Shown: piece by piece, positions 17,689 through 24,860 of the stretch
Position numbering within the stretch: the first letter of the stretch is position 1
Layout: each line of letters opens with the position of its first letter
Assembly: GCF_014646655.1 (NCBI RefSeq)
Contig: NZ_BMNR01000001.1
Location: 531,382-595,381, forward strand
DNA length: 64,000 nt
Reading direction: 5' to 3'
From: Yeosuana aromativorans
GTDB taxonomy: Bacteria; Bacteroidota; Bacteroidia; Flavobacteriales; Flavobacteriaceae
Made by a program: the position numbers and the translations under genes
Notes under the pieces: generated by a model
The model's database searches: none
The model's input: the letters and a program-made list of their open reading frames with translations, nothing else
What the model was told of the DNA's origin: nothing

Positions 17689-17866
17689 CACAACGTATAA
17701 CCGCAATTTGCTCCGCCCGTTCGCACTTTGTGCTCGGGTCTGCAGATTCCGACTGTGTCCGACACGAGCAAAGCGAACTGGCTTTAGCAATCCACTCGGA
17801 ATTGCTAAGGCCAGGACTAAACCGAAAAATAACACATATTAATCCGTAACCGACGGTTATACGTGA
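17689..17866. repeat. Cassette-spacer element E (strong terminal inverted repeat)
   Basis: ACGTATAACCG (17693-17703) pairs perfectly with CGGTTATACGT (17854-17864). The 150-nt interior is GC-richer than its surroundings and contains further self-complementary pieces, such as TTAGCAATCC/GGAATTGCTAA near 17780-17810. It is the longest of the five spacers. Short ORFs on either strand across it look fortuitous. Confidence 0.7.
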
Positions 17867-17902
17867 TGGTTGGTAACATGCCAAAAGAGATTGAAAAACA
17901 AA

Positions 17903-18277
17903 ATGGAAAAAAAGAAACCAGCAAGTGTAGAGGAATATATTGAACAGTTGCCTGACATCGCTCAAAGTAAATTTAAAGAAATGCGCTCTATTTTAAAAAA
18001 TGTTGTTCCTGACGCAAGAGAAGGATTGAAATGGGGTAAACCCGTATTTGAATCGGTAACAATACTCTTTGTGTACTCTGCCCATACATCCCATTTAAGT
18101 TTCATTCCAACTGGCCCGGCATTAAAACCATTTGAAAAAGAACTATCAGGATATGATGTCAAAAAAGACTCCATTCAATTTTCCTATAACAAACCTTTAC
18201 CAAAACAACTCATTAAAAAAATTGCTGAATACAGAAAAGATGATGCTGAAAAAAGAGGGGCAAAATGGAAATATTGA
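17903..18277 (+). CDS. DUF1801 domain-containing protein
   Basis: 124 residues from the ATG at 17903; a TTG at 17870 would add a poor 11-residue extension. DUF1801 (YdhG-like) features include VEEYIEQLPDIAQSKFKEMR, DAREGLKWGKPVFE and the conserved KDSIQFSYNKPLPKQLIKKI near the end. Members are small soluble proteins; some Bacillus relatives are linked to iron handling, but the biochemical role is not established. It is the last of the cassette-like units. The sequence after its stop contains CGTTTGCCAAC, possibly an eroded spacer edge, then a terminator. Confidence 0.85.
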   Translation: MEKKKPASVEEYIEQLPDIAQSKFKEMRSILKNVVPDAREGLKWGKPVFESVTILFVYSAHTSHLSFIPTGPALKPFEKELSGYDVKKDSIQFSYNKPLPKQLIKKIAEYRKDDAEKRGAKWKY

Positions 18278-18342
18278 ATAAAAAACGTTTGCCAACATGA
18301 GGACAAACAAAGAACTCATTTTACCATGTAGCTTTTGAGCAT

Positions 18343-18378
18343 AAAAAAGTCAGAATTCTGTAGAATTCTGACTTTTTT
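18343..18378. terminator. Bidirectional terminator between DUF1801 and PfpI genes
   Basis: A 16-nt A-rich arm ending GTCAGAATTC (18343-18358) pairs perfectly with 18363-18378 around the loop TGTA. The A and T flanks allow termination of both converging genes. Confidence 0.88.
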
Positions 18379-18440
18379 AATAATGAATCAAACGTTACTT
18401 AAATATATGTAACGTAAAAAAATTTCTCGGAGTCTCCGAA

Positions 18441-19001
18441 TTACGCCATTTGCATTTTATGTTTACCCTCATAAACTTCTTCCACTAGTTTAGAATTAAA
18501 TGCCGGTAAATCTTTTGGTGAACGGCTTGTAACCAGCCCTTCATCTACAACAACGGCTTCATCTACCCAATTGGCACCAGCATTCATTATATCCGTTTTA
18601 ATGGAACTGAAAGAGGTTACTTTGCGTCCTTTTAAAACATCAGCCTCTGCCAGTAACCATGGTCCATGGCATATGGCTCCTACGGGTTTTTTATTTTCAA
18701 AAAAGGATTTAACAAACTTGACCGCTTTTTCATCTCGTCTTAATAAATCGGGATTGATAACGCCGCCTGGCAGCATTAAAGCATTATAGTCAGAGTGGGA
18801 GACTTCATCTAAAGTTTTGTCTACTTTATAAGAATTACTCCAATTTCCATCTGACCATCCTTTAATCTCTCCAGATTTTAGAGATACTATATGTACATCG
18901 GCACCAGCTTGTTCTAGCGCTTTTTTTGGTTCTGTTAATTCACTTTCTTCAAATCCATTGGTTGCTAAGATAGCAACGGTCTTTCTGTCTAAGTTCTTCA
19001 T
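18441..19001 (-). CDS. DJ-1/PfpI family protein (type 1 glutamine amidotransferase-like)
   Basis: A 186-residue single-domain protein. The nucleophile elbow AICHGPWLLAEA (Cys near residue 110, followed by His) is intact, and a conserved Glu lies in NGFEESELTEP. LMLPGGVINPDLLR is the other signature of PfpI-type members. Relatives act as general-stress hydrolases, chaperones or glyoxal-detoxifying enzymes; the exact activity cannot be read. It stands alone, convergent with the cassette-like array, with its promoter side facing the 330-nt gap before rplM. Confidence 0.9.
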   Translation of the reverse strand: MKNLDRKTVAILATNGFEESELTEPKKALEQAGADVHIVSLKSGEIKGWSDGNWSNSYKVDKTLDEVSHSDYNALMLPGGVINPDLLRRDEKAVKFVKSFFENKKPVGAICHGPWLLAEADVLKGRKVTSFSSIKTDIMNAGANWVDEAVVVDEGLVTSRSPKDLPAFNSKLVEEVYEGKHKMQMA

Positions 19002-19332
19002 TTTTCTGTTTTTGATTAGTAATTATTTGTATTTAATATAAGAAAAATGATGCGTTAACACGAATGTTATCATGGTTTTAACCCAATATTAACAGATATG
19101 TTAACGAATCTTAAAGAACTCTATCATGTATTTATTCTTCTTAAAAAAAGCTAAAAAACTGATCATGATTGACCTCGCAGATAATAATTTTTTGCCTTAG
19201 CCTTGAGGCCTGAAATTTTTATCAAAAACAACCCTGAAAAAACACATCACACTATTTGGTAATCAAATATATAATCGTAAATTTGCAAACTCTTTTTGGG
19301 AGAGGAATGTTTAATTAGAAAAAATAATACGT
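19002..19332. other. Divergent intergenic region between the pfpI-like gene and rplM
   Basis: About 330 nt with no ORF. It holds the rplM promoter at 19255-19285 and a roughly 45-nt leader before the GTG start. No known ribosomal-protein leader structure was recognised. Confidence 0.5.
19255..19285 (+). promoter_or_regulatory. rplM-rpsI promoter (Bacteroidota consensus)
   Basis: TTTG at 19255-19258 and TAAATTTG at 19278-19285 are separated by exactly 19 nt. This is a full match to the Bacteroidota primary-sigma pattern TTTG-N19-TAnnTTTG. Confidence 0.8.
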
Positions 19333-19788
19333 GTGGACACATTAAGCTACAAAACAATTTCAGCAAACAAAGCTACTGTAAACAAGGAGTGGGTTTTGGT
19401 TGATGCTGAGTCGCAAAGCTTAGGCCGTTTAGCTTCAAAAGTTGCAAAACTTTTAAGAGGCAAGCACAAGCCTAACTTCACACCACATGTTGATTGCGGC
19501 GATAACGTGATTGTTATCAATGCCGAGAAAGTCAACTTAACTGGAAACAAGTGGAACGATAAAACATACATTCGTCACACAGGATATCCAGGTGGTCAAA
19601 GAAGCTTAACAGCTTCAGAAATGTTTGGAAAAGATCCAGCAAGACTAGTAGAAAAGTCAATTAAAGGAATGTTGCCTAAAAATAAATTAGGTGCCGATTT
19701 ATTCCGTAATTTAAATGTTGTGGTTGGTTCAGCGCATACTCACGAAGCGCAAAAGCCAAAAACAATTAACTTAAACGAATTCAAGTAA
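19333..19788 (+). CDS. rplM: 50S ribosomal protein L13
   Basis: A 151-residue protein with the L13 signatures WVLVDAESQSLGRLASKVAK, VIVINAEKVNLTGNKW and GMLPKNKLG. Translation appears to start at GTG (19333), giving MDTLSYKTISANKAT; no in-frame ATG precedes it, and this N-terminus is the usual one in Flavobacteriia. L13 is an early assembly protein of the 50S subunit. rpsI starts directly after the stop codon (0-nt spacing). Confidence 0.97.
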   Translation: MDTLSYKTISANKATVNKEWVLVDAESQSLGRLASKVAKLLRGKHKPNFTPHVDCGDNVIVINAEKVNLTGNKWNDKTYIRHTGYPGGQRSLTASEMFGKDPARLVEKSIKGMLPKNKLGADLFRNLNVVVGSAHTHEAQKPKTINLNEFK

Positions 19789-20175
19789 ATGGAAGTAATT
19801 CACAAAATTGGCCGTAGAAAAACGGCTGTTGCTCGCGTGTATGTTGCCAAAGGTAAAGGTGACATCACAATTAATAAAAAAGACATAGCGGCTTATTTTA
19901 CCACTGCAACCTTGCAGTACAAAGTAAAACAGCCATTGGTTATGACTAACAATGATAGCAACTTTGATATTACTGTAAATGTATTCGGAGGTGGTATTAC
20001 TGGTCAGGCAGAAGCTGTTCGTTTGGCAATCTCTCGCGCTATGTGCGAACTGGATGCTGAAAACAGAGCAATCTTAAAACCAGAAGGATTATTAACAAGA
20101 GACCCAAGAATGGTTGAGCGTAAAAAATTCGGTCAGAAAAAAGCGCGTAAGAAATTCCAGTTCTCTAAACGTTAA
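19789..20175 (+). CDS. rpsI: 30S ribosomal protein S9
   Basis: A 128-residue protein: IGRRKTAVARVYV at the N-terminus, GGGITGQAEAVRLAISRA in the middle, and the basic C-terminal tail DPRMVERKKFGQKKARKKFQ ending in SKR, which reaches toward the P-site tRNA in the ribosome. It is directly downstream of rplM with no spacer, the conserved L13-S9 pair. Confidence 0.97.
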   Translation: MEVIHKIGRRKTAVARVYVAKGKGDITINKKDIAAYFTTATLQYKVKQPLVMTNNDSNFDITVNVFGGGITGQAEAVRLAISRAMCELDAENRAILKPEGLLTRDPRMVERKKFGQKKARKKFQFSKR

Positions 20176-20350
20176 TATCAAACTAGCTGCTTTACTCTAT
20201 GAAGTATTCAGCAAAACAAAAAAATTAAACCAGTTATTGTTGTCCTAGTTGTAAAAAACAGGATTTAGTTTAGCATCTAAATGGTTAAGGCGAATTTAAA
20301 AAATGACCACTTAATCATTGCTAATTCAACAGAACGTAAACTATTACAAA

Positions 20351-21142
20351 ATGGCAAAAGTAGAAGTAAAAGAATTACTTGAAGCAGGTGTACACTTTGG
20401 TCACCTAACCCGTAAGTGGGATCCAAACATGGCCCCTTACGTATATATGGAACGCAACGGTATCCATATTATCAACCTTTATAAAACAGCAGCTAAAATA
20501 GAAGAAGCCGGTGCAGCGTTAAGCAAAATTGCTAACTCTGGTCGTAAGATTTTATTTGTGGCTACTAAAAAACAAGCAAAAGACATTGTAGCTGAAAAAG
20601 CCGGTGAAATCAACATGCCTTACATCACTGAAAGATGGCCAGGTGGTATGTTAACTAACTTTGTTACTATTAGAAAAGCCGTTAAAAAAATGGCTTCTAT
20701 TGATAGAATGAAAAAAGACGGAACGTTTAACACACTTTCTAAAAAAGAGCGTTTACAAGTAGACCGTTTAAGAGCTAAGTTAGAAAAAAACCTAGGTTCT
20801 ATTAGTGATATGACACGTTTACCAGGTGCTTTATTTGTGGTTGACATCAAACGTGAGCACATCGCTATCAAAGAAGCACAAAAATTAAACATTCCAATTT
20901 TTGCAATGGTTGATACCAACTCAGACCCACGTCAGGTTGATTATGTAATCCCTGCAAATGATGATGCTTCAAAATCCATTGATAAAATATTATCATACGT
21001 TACAACATCCATTAGTGAAGGATTATTAGAACGTAAAGCAGAAAAAGAAGCTACTGATGAAGATGATGATACTGTAGTAGAAACAACTGCAAAAACATCA
21101 AAAGCAAAAACTAAGAAAGTTGTTGCTGACGAAGAAGAATAA
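20351..21142 (+). CDS. rpsB: 30S ribosomal protein S2
   Basis: 263 residues from the ATG at 20351; an upstream in-frame start at 20318 would add residues not seen in the family. Signatures: ELLEAGVHFGHLTRKWDP, RKILFVATKKQAK, TERWPGGMLTNF and FAMVDTNSDP. A lysine- and acid-rich tail (about 225-263) is an extension typical of Bacteroidota S2. About 175 nt separate it from rpsI, enough for its own promoter or a leader, but no known S2 leader motif was recognised. tsf follows. Confidence 0.97.
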   Translation: MAKVEVKELLEAGVHFGHLTRKWDPNMAPYVYMERNGIHIINLYKTAAKIEEAGAALSKIANSGRKILFVATKKQAKDIVAEKAGEINMPYITERWPGGMLTNFVTIRKAVKKMASIDRMKKDGTFNTLSKKERLQVDRLRAKLEKNLGSISDMTRLPGALFVVDIKREHIAIKEAQKLNIPIFAMVDTNSDPRQVDYVIPANDDASKSIDKILSYVTTSISEGLLERKAEKEATDEDDDTVVETTAKTSKAKTKKVVADEEE

Positions 21143-21225
21143 ATAATATTAATAAGCATACATTAAGTCGTTTAATTATTTTCTTCATCGAAACCAATTG
21201 AACGACTTTTTAAATTTAAAAAATT

Positions 21226-22059
21226 ATGGAATCTATGGTAAAAATAACAGCCGCAGAAGTTAATAAATTAAGACAAACTACGGGTGCAGGTATGATGGAC
21301 TGCAAAAAAGCCTTAGTAGAAGCTGAAGGTGATTTTGATAAAGCTATTGAAATTTTACGTAAAAAAGGTCAAAAAGTTGCTGCTAACAGAGCAGATAGAG
21401 AATCAACTGAAGGTGCTGCCATTGCAAAAGTAAACGATGCCAAAACTGTTGGTGTTGCTATTGTTTTAGGGTGTGAAACTGACTTTGTTGGTAAAAACGA
21501 AAGTTTTGTTGAGTTGGCAAATCAACTTGCTGACCTAGCATTTAACTACAACTCACAAGATGCATTTTTAGCTGCTGACTTTGGAGGCATGACAGTTGCC
21601 GATAAATTAATTGAGCAAACTGGTGTTATCGGTGAAAAATTACAAATCAATGCTTTTGAGAAAATTGAAGCACCTTTTGTAGGATCTTACATCCACGCTG
21701 GAAACAAAATCGCTACATTAGTTGGTTTATCTGCTAATGTAGATGGTGCTGAAGTAGTTGCTAAAGATGTTGCTATGCAAGTAGCAGCCATGAACCCAAT
21801 CGCGTTGGATCAAGATGGTGTTGACCAATCTGTTATTGATAAGGAAATTGAAATCGCTAAAGACCAATTACGTCAAGAAGGTAAACCAGAAGCTATGCTA
21901 GACAACATTGCCAAAGGTAAACTGAATCGTTTCTTTAAAGACAACACCTTGGTAAACCAAGATTTTATAAAAGACAGCAAACTAAGTGTTGCCAACTATG
22001 TAAAATCTATTGGTAACGATGTGAAAGTTGTAAACTTTAAAAGAGTTGCTTTAGGATAA
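21226..22059 (+). CDS. tsf: Translation elongation factor Ts
   Basis: A 277-residue nucleotide exchange factor for EF-Tu. The signatures KLRQTTGAGMMDCKKAL and CETDFVGKNESF are both present. ATG codons at 21226 and 21235 are both plausible starts; the second gives MVKITAAEV, the commoner N-terminus. It follows rpsB by 83 nt in the usual rpsB-tsf order and ends before a terminator. Confidence 0.96.
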   Translation: MESMVKITAAEVNKLRQTTGAGMMDCKKALVEAEGDFDKAIEILRKKGQKVAANRADRESTEGAAIAKVNDAKTVGVAIVLGCETDFVGKNESFVELANQLADLAFNYNSQDAFLAADFGGMTVADKLIEQTGVIGEKLQINAFEKIEAPFVGSYIHAGNKIATLVGLSANVDGAEVVAKDVAMQVAAMNPIALDQDGVDQSVIDKEIEIAKDQLRQEGKPEAMLDNIAKGKLNRFFKDNTLVNQDFIKDSKLSVANYVKSIGNDVKVVNFKRVALG

Positions 22060-22080
22060 CCTAATAGCAAATCATGATAT

Positions 22081-22115
22081 AAAAGAGCTTCTCATTAATT
22101 TGGGGAGCTTTTTTT
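22081..22115 (+). terminator. Terminator after tsf
   Basis: AGCTTCTC (22086-22093) pairs with GGGGAGCT (22102-22109), two of the eight pairs being G-T wobbles. A T run follows. Confidence 0.75.
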
Positions 22116-22167
22116 ATAATCTAAAAACAAAAAAATTATGTAGTTTTGCTAAACTTTTAAGCACATT

Positions 22168-22875
22168 ATGAAGTACAAAAGAATCCTCCTCAAACTATCC
22201 GGTGAAGCCTTAATGGGTAATCGCCAATATGGTATAGACCCTGAACGTTTGGCAGAATATGCCCAAGACATTAAAGCCATTACCGATCAAGGCGTTGAAG
22301 TAGCCATAGTGATTGGTGGAGGCAATATTTTTAGAGGAGTTGCCGGAGCCAGTAAAGGGATGGACAGAGTGCAAGGTGACCACATGGGCATGCTGGCAAC
22401 AGTCATTAATGGACTTGCGCTACAGAGTGCACTTGAAAATGCCGATATTCCAACTAGGTTGCAATCAGCCATAAAAATAAATGAGGTGGCTGAACCTTTT
22501 ATCCGTAGACGTGCCATTCGACATCTTGAAAAAGGCCGTGTGGTCATTTTTGGGGGCGGCACTGGAAATCCTTATTTCACTACAGATTCCGCAGCCGTTT
22601 TAAGAGCCATAGAAATAGAAGCCGATGTTATTTTAAAAGGAACTCGTGTTGACGGCATTTATAATGTAGACCCAGAGAAAGACTCAAAAGCCATTAAGTT
22701 TGACAATATTTCTTTTGATGATGTTATTAGAAAAGGCTTGAAAGTAATGGACACCACAGCTTTTACCTTGAGCCAGGAAAACGATTTGCCGATTATTGTA
22801 TTTGATATGAACAAAAAAGGAAACCTCTTTAAAGTAGTTTCAGGTGAAAATATTGGAACAGAGGTTAAATGCTAA
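22168..22875 (+). CDS. pyrH: UMP kinase
   Basis: A 235-residue amino-acid-kinase fold enzyme phosphorylating UMP to UDP. Signatures: [40 protein letters not shown] and [13 protein letters not shown]. Bacterial UMP kinases are hexameric and allosterically regulated by GTP/UTP. It is followed 41 nt later by frr, the common pyrH-frr pair in the rpsB-tsf-pyrH-frr neighbourhood; here a terminator separates it from tsf. Confidence 0.97.
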   Translation: MKYKRILLKLSGEALMGNRQYGIDPERLAEYAQDIKAITDQGVEVAIVIGGGNIFRGVAGASKGMDRVQGDHMGMLATVINGLALQSALENADIPTRLQSAIKINEVAEPFIRRRAIRHLEKGRVVIFGGGTGNPYFTTDSAAVLRAIEIEADVILKGTRVDGIYNVDPEKDSKAIKFDNISFDDVIRKGLKVMDTTAFTLSQENDLPIIVFDMNKKGNLFKVVSGENIGTEVKC

Positions 22876-22916
22876 ATCCATATTTTTTAAATTAGTTGAA
22901 ATTAAAGTTTATTGCC

Positions 22917-23474
22917 ATGAATGAAGACGTACAATTCATATTAGACACTGCCAAAGAAGCCATGGATAATGCTATTAAGCATTTAGAAAAACAATTAGCA
23001 AATATACGAGCTGGAAAAGCAAGTCCAGCCATGTTAGGGAGTGTTATGGTTGATTATTATGGATCACAAACACCGCTCAACCAAGTTGCCAATGTTAACA
23101 CCCCAGATGGTAGAACCATTACTGTTCAGCCTTGGGAAAAAAGCATGCTTCAAGAAATTGAGCGTGGTATATTGATGGCCAATCTTGGCTTTAACCCTAT
23201 GAATAATGGTGAAAGTGTGATTATAAATGTACCACCGTTAACCGAAGAGCGCCGTCGTAATCTGGCAAAGCAAGCAAAAGCTGAAGCCGAAGATGCCAAA
23301 ATCGGGGTGAGAAGCGCCAGAAAAGATGCCAATAATGAGATTAAAAAAGCAGATGATATTTCTGAAGACCTTAAAAACAATGCTGAAATTGACATACAAA
23401 CCATGACTGATAAGTATGTTAAAAAAATTGATGATATTCTTGAAGTAAAAGAGAAAGAAATCATGACCGTATAA
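22917..23474 (+). CDS. frr: Ribosome recycling factor
   Basis: 185 residues from the ATG at 22917 (MNEDVQFILDTAKEAMDNA), exactly the usual family length; a TTG at 22896 would add seven residues. Signatures: IRAGKASPAMLGSVMVDYYG, VQPWEKSMLQEIERGI and the basic/acidic helix LTEERRRNLAKQAKAEAEDA. It splits post-termination ribosomes together with EF-G. A clean terminator follows. Confidence 0.97.
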   Translation: MNEDVQFILDTAKEAMDNAIKHLEKQLANIRAGKASPAMLGSVMVDYYGSQTPLNQVANVNTPDGRTITVQPWEKSMLQEIERGILMANLGFNPMNNGESVIINVPPLTEERRRNLAKQAKAEAEDAKIGVRSARKDANNEIKKADDISEDLKNNAEIDIQTMTDKYVKKIDDILEVKEKEIMTV

Positions 23475-23480
23475 TTTGAG

Positions 23481-23505
23481 AAGCGACTTAAATGTCGCTT
23501 TTTTT
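23481..23505 (+). terminator. Terminator after frr
   Basis: AAGCGAC (23481-23487) pairs with GTCGCTT (23494-23500) and is followed by a T run. Confidence 0.85.
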
Positions 23506-23528
23506 AACTCTAACTTTTTGTTCAATTA

Positions 23529-24800
23529 ATGTCTAAGCTCAGCACCTTTATTTACATTGCGTTGTTTTCATGTGTGCTGCATTCTCAAACTGTCTCAGAA
23601 AACACAGTTACCACCCAGCAAGACACCATCAAAAAAAGTGAGTTTATAAAACAATTGGGCAATGGTTACTTCCCTACCAAATATTTCAATTTTGATTTAA
23701 GGTATCTTATAAAATATAATCAATACGAAGCACTAAGAACTGGCCTTGGCGGTATCACCAATGATGCCTTTTCTGATAAACTAAGGTTAAACACCTATGT
23801 GGTTTATGGTTTTAGGGACCATAGGTTTAAATATAGTTTTGGTACGGGTTTAAGATTGGACGAAAAAACGAGCACTTGGATTCATGCCTCATACACAGAT
23901 GATTTGCAGGAATCGGGAAGCTCAGCCTTTCTAACCGATAAACGCATTTTTCAGTTTTTTGAACCCAGATTATTGAATATCAGTTTATTTCATAAGCATA
24001 CCACAAGAGCTGTATCAATTGAACACCAACTAAGCCCTAAACTACAAACGGAAACCCAGTTGGCGTTCAGCTATATTGTTCCAACCTATGATTATGAATT
24101 TGTAGTAAATGGAGCCAGTTATACCACATTCCACATAAGCACATTTAAAACGTGCATGCAATGGAGCCCATTTAGTGGCTTCGAGTTATCAGACAATAGG
24201 TATGTTGAAACAAAAAACGGATATCCTAAACTCACATTGCAATACACTAAAAGCATTAAAAATTTAGGAAAGGGTGATTTTAATTTTTCCAAGCTCGATT
24301 TCAGACTCATTCAAGAATTTGATTACCATAACGATTCTAAATCTGAGATTACGCTGGTATCTGGGATTACAAGCGGAGAAACGCCTTTAACCCACCTATA
24401 TCACGCTTATCCTAACAATATCAATAAAGAAACCATTATGCAACGGTTTTCAGTAGCCGGTATCAATAGTTTTGAAACCATGTACTTCAATGAATTCTTT
24501 TCTGATAAATTTACAACCATGCAGTTCAAGCATTTTTTCAAACCATTTAATATTTCTGCTTGTTTCAAACCTCAATTGGTTTTAATTTCCAGATATGCCA
24601 TTGGTGATATAAGCCATATAGAACGTCATCAAAACGTGACCTTTAAATCTTTAAAACACGGTTATACTGAGTCTGGTTTTGAAATCAATAAATTAATCTT
24701 TGGATTTGGCACGAGTCTTACTTATAGATATGGTGCTTATCATCTTCCCAATTTTGGGGATAATGTTGCTTTTAAATTCACATTTAACGTAACATTATAA
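23529..24800 (+). CDS. Outer-membrane beta-barrel protein resembling the C-terminal half of DUF5686
   Basis: A 423-residue protein with a signal peptide (about 1-20, ending LHSQ) and then alternating amphipathic strands throughout. Segments such as FNFDLRYLIKYNQYEALRTG, SPFSGFELSD, FSVAGINSFETMYFNEFFS and YRYGAYHLPNFGDNVAFKFT match my recollection of the barrel portion of flavobacterial DUF5686 proteins. Those are about twice as long and start with a carboxypeptidase-regulatory-like domain, which is absent here. Because a signal peptide is present, it looks like a genuine short form rather than a random truncation. Function is unknown. Confidence 0.72.
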   Translation: MSKLSTFIYIALFSCVLHSQTVSENTVTTQQDTIKKSEFIKQLGNGYFPTKYFNFDLRYLIKYNQYEALRTGLGGITNDAFSDKLRLNTYVVYGFRDHRFKYSFGTGLRLDEKTSTWIHASYTDDLQESGSSAFLTDKRIFQFFEPRLLNISLFHKHTTRAVSIEHQLSPKLQTETQLAFSYIVPTYDYEFVVNGASYTTFHISTFKTCMQWSPFSGFELSDNRYVETKNGYPKLTLQYTKSIKNLGKGDFNFSKLDFRLIQEFDYHNDSKSEITLVSGITSGETPLTHLYHAYPNNINKETIMQRFSVAGINSFETMYFNEFFSDKFTTMQFKHFFKPFNISACFKPQLVLISRYAIGDISHIERHQNVTFKSLKHGYTESGFEINKLIFGFGTSLTYRYGAYHLPNFGDNVAFKFTFNVTL

Positions 24801-24832
24801 CGTTATAAACATATCTAATACATTGTTTTTTC

Positions 24833-24840
24833 TACCTTTG
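24833..24840 (+). promoter_or_regulatory. -7 promoter element of the MMPL gene
   Basis: TACCTTTG matches TAnnTTTG exactly, 20 nt before the ATG at 24861. No clear TTTG -33 box was found at the usual distance. Confidence 0.45.
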
Positions 24841-24860
24841 CCGAACTTTTTAATGAATTT

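Noticed and set aside
17581-17965. Minus-strand and short plus-strand ORFs across spacer E
   Set aside because: They have cysteine- and arginine-rich, domain-free translations and overlap real genes and the inverted-repeat element. They look fortuitous in a GC-richer block.
13453-18300. Classical integron
   Set aside because: No intI gene is present, and the spacers do not all carry the full seven-base RYYYAAC/GTTRRRY cores; only B shows ACCTAAC by inspection. I therefore call the region cassette-like rather than an integron.
20176-20350. Structured ribosomal-protein leader before rpsB
   Set aside because: The 175-nt gap could hold one, but I could not identify a convincing long-range stem or a known motif by eye.
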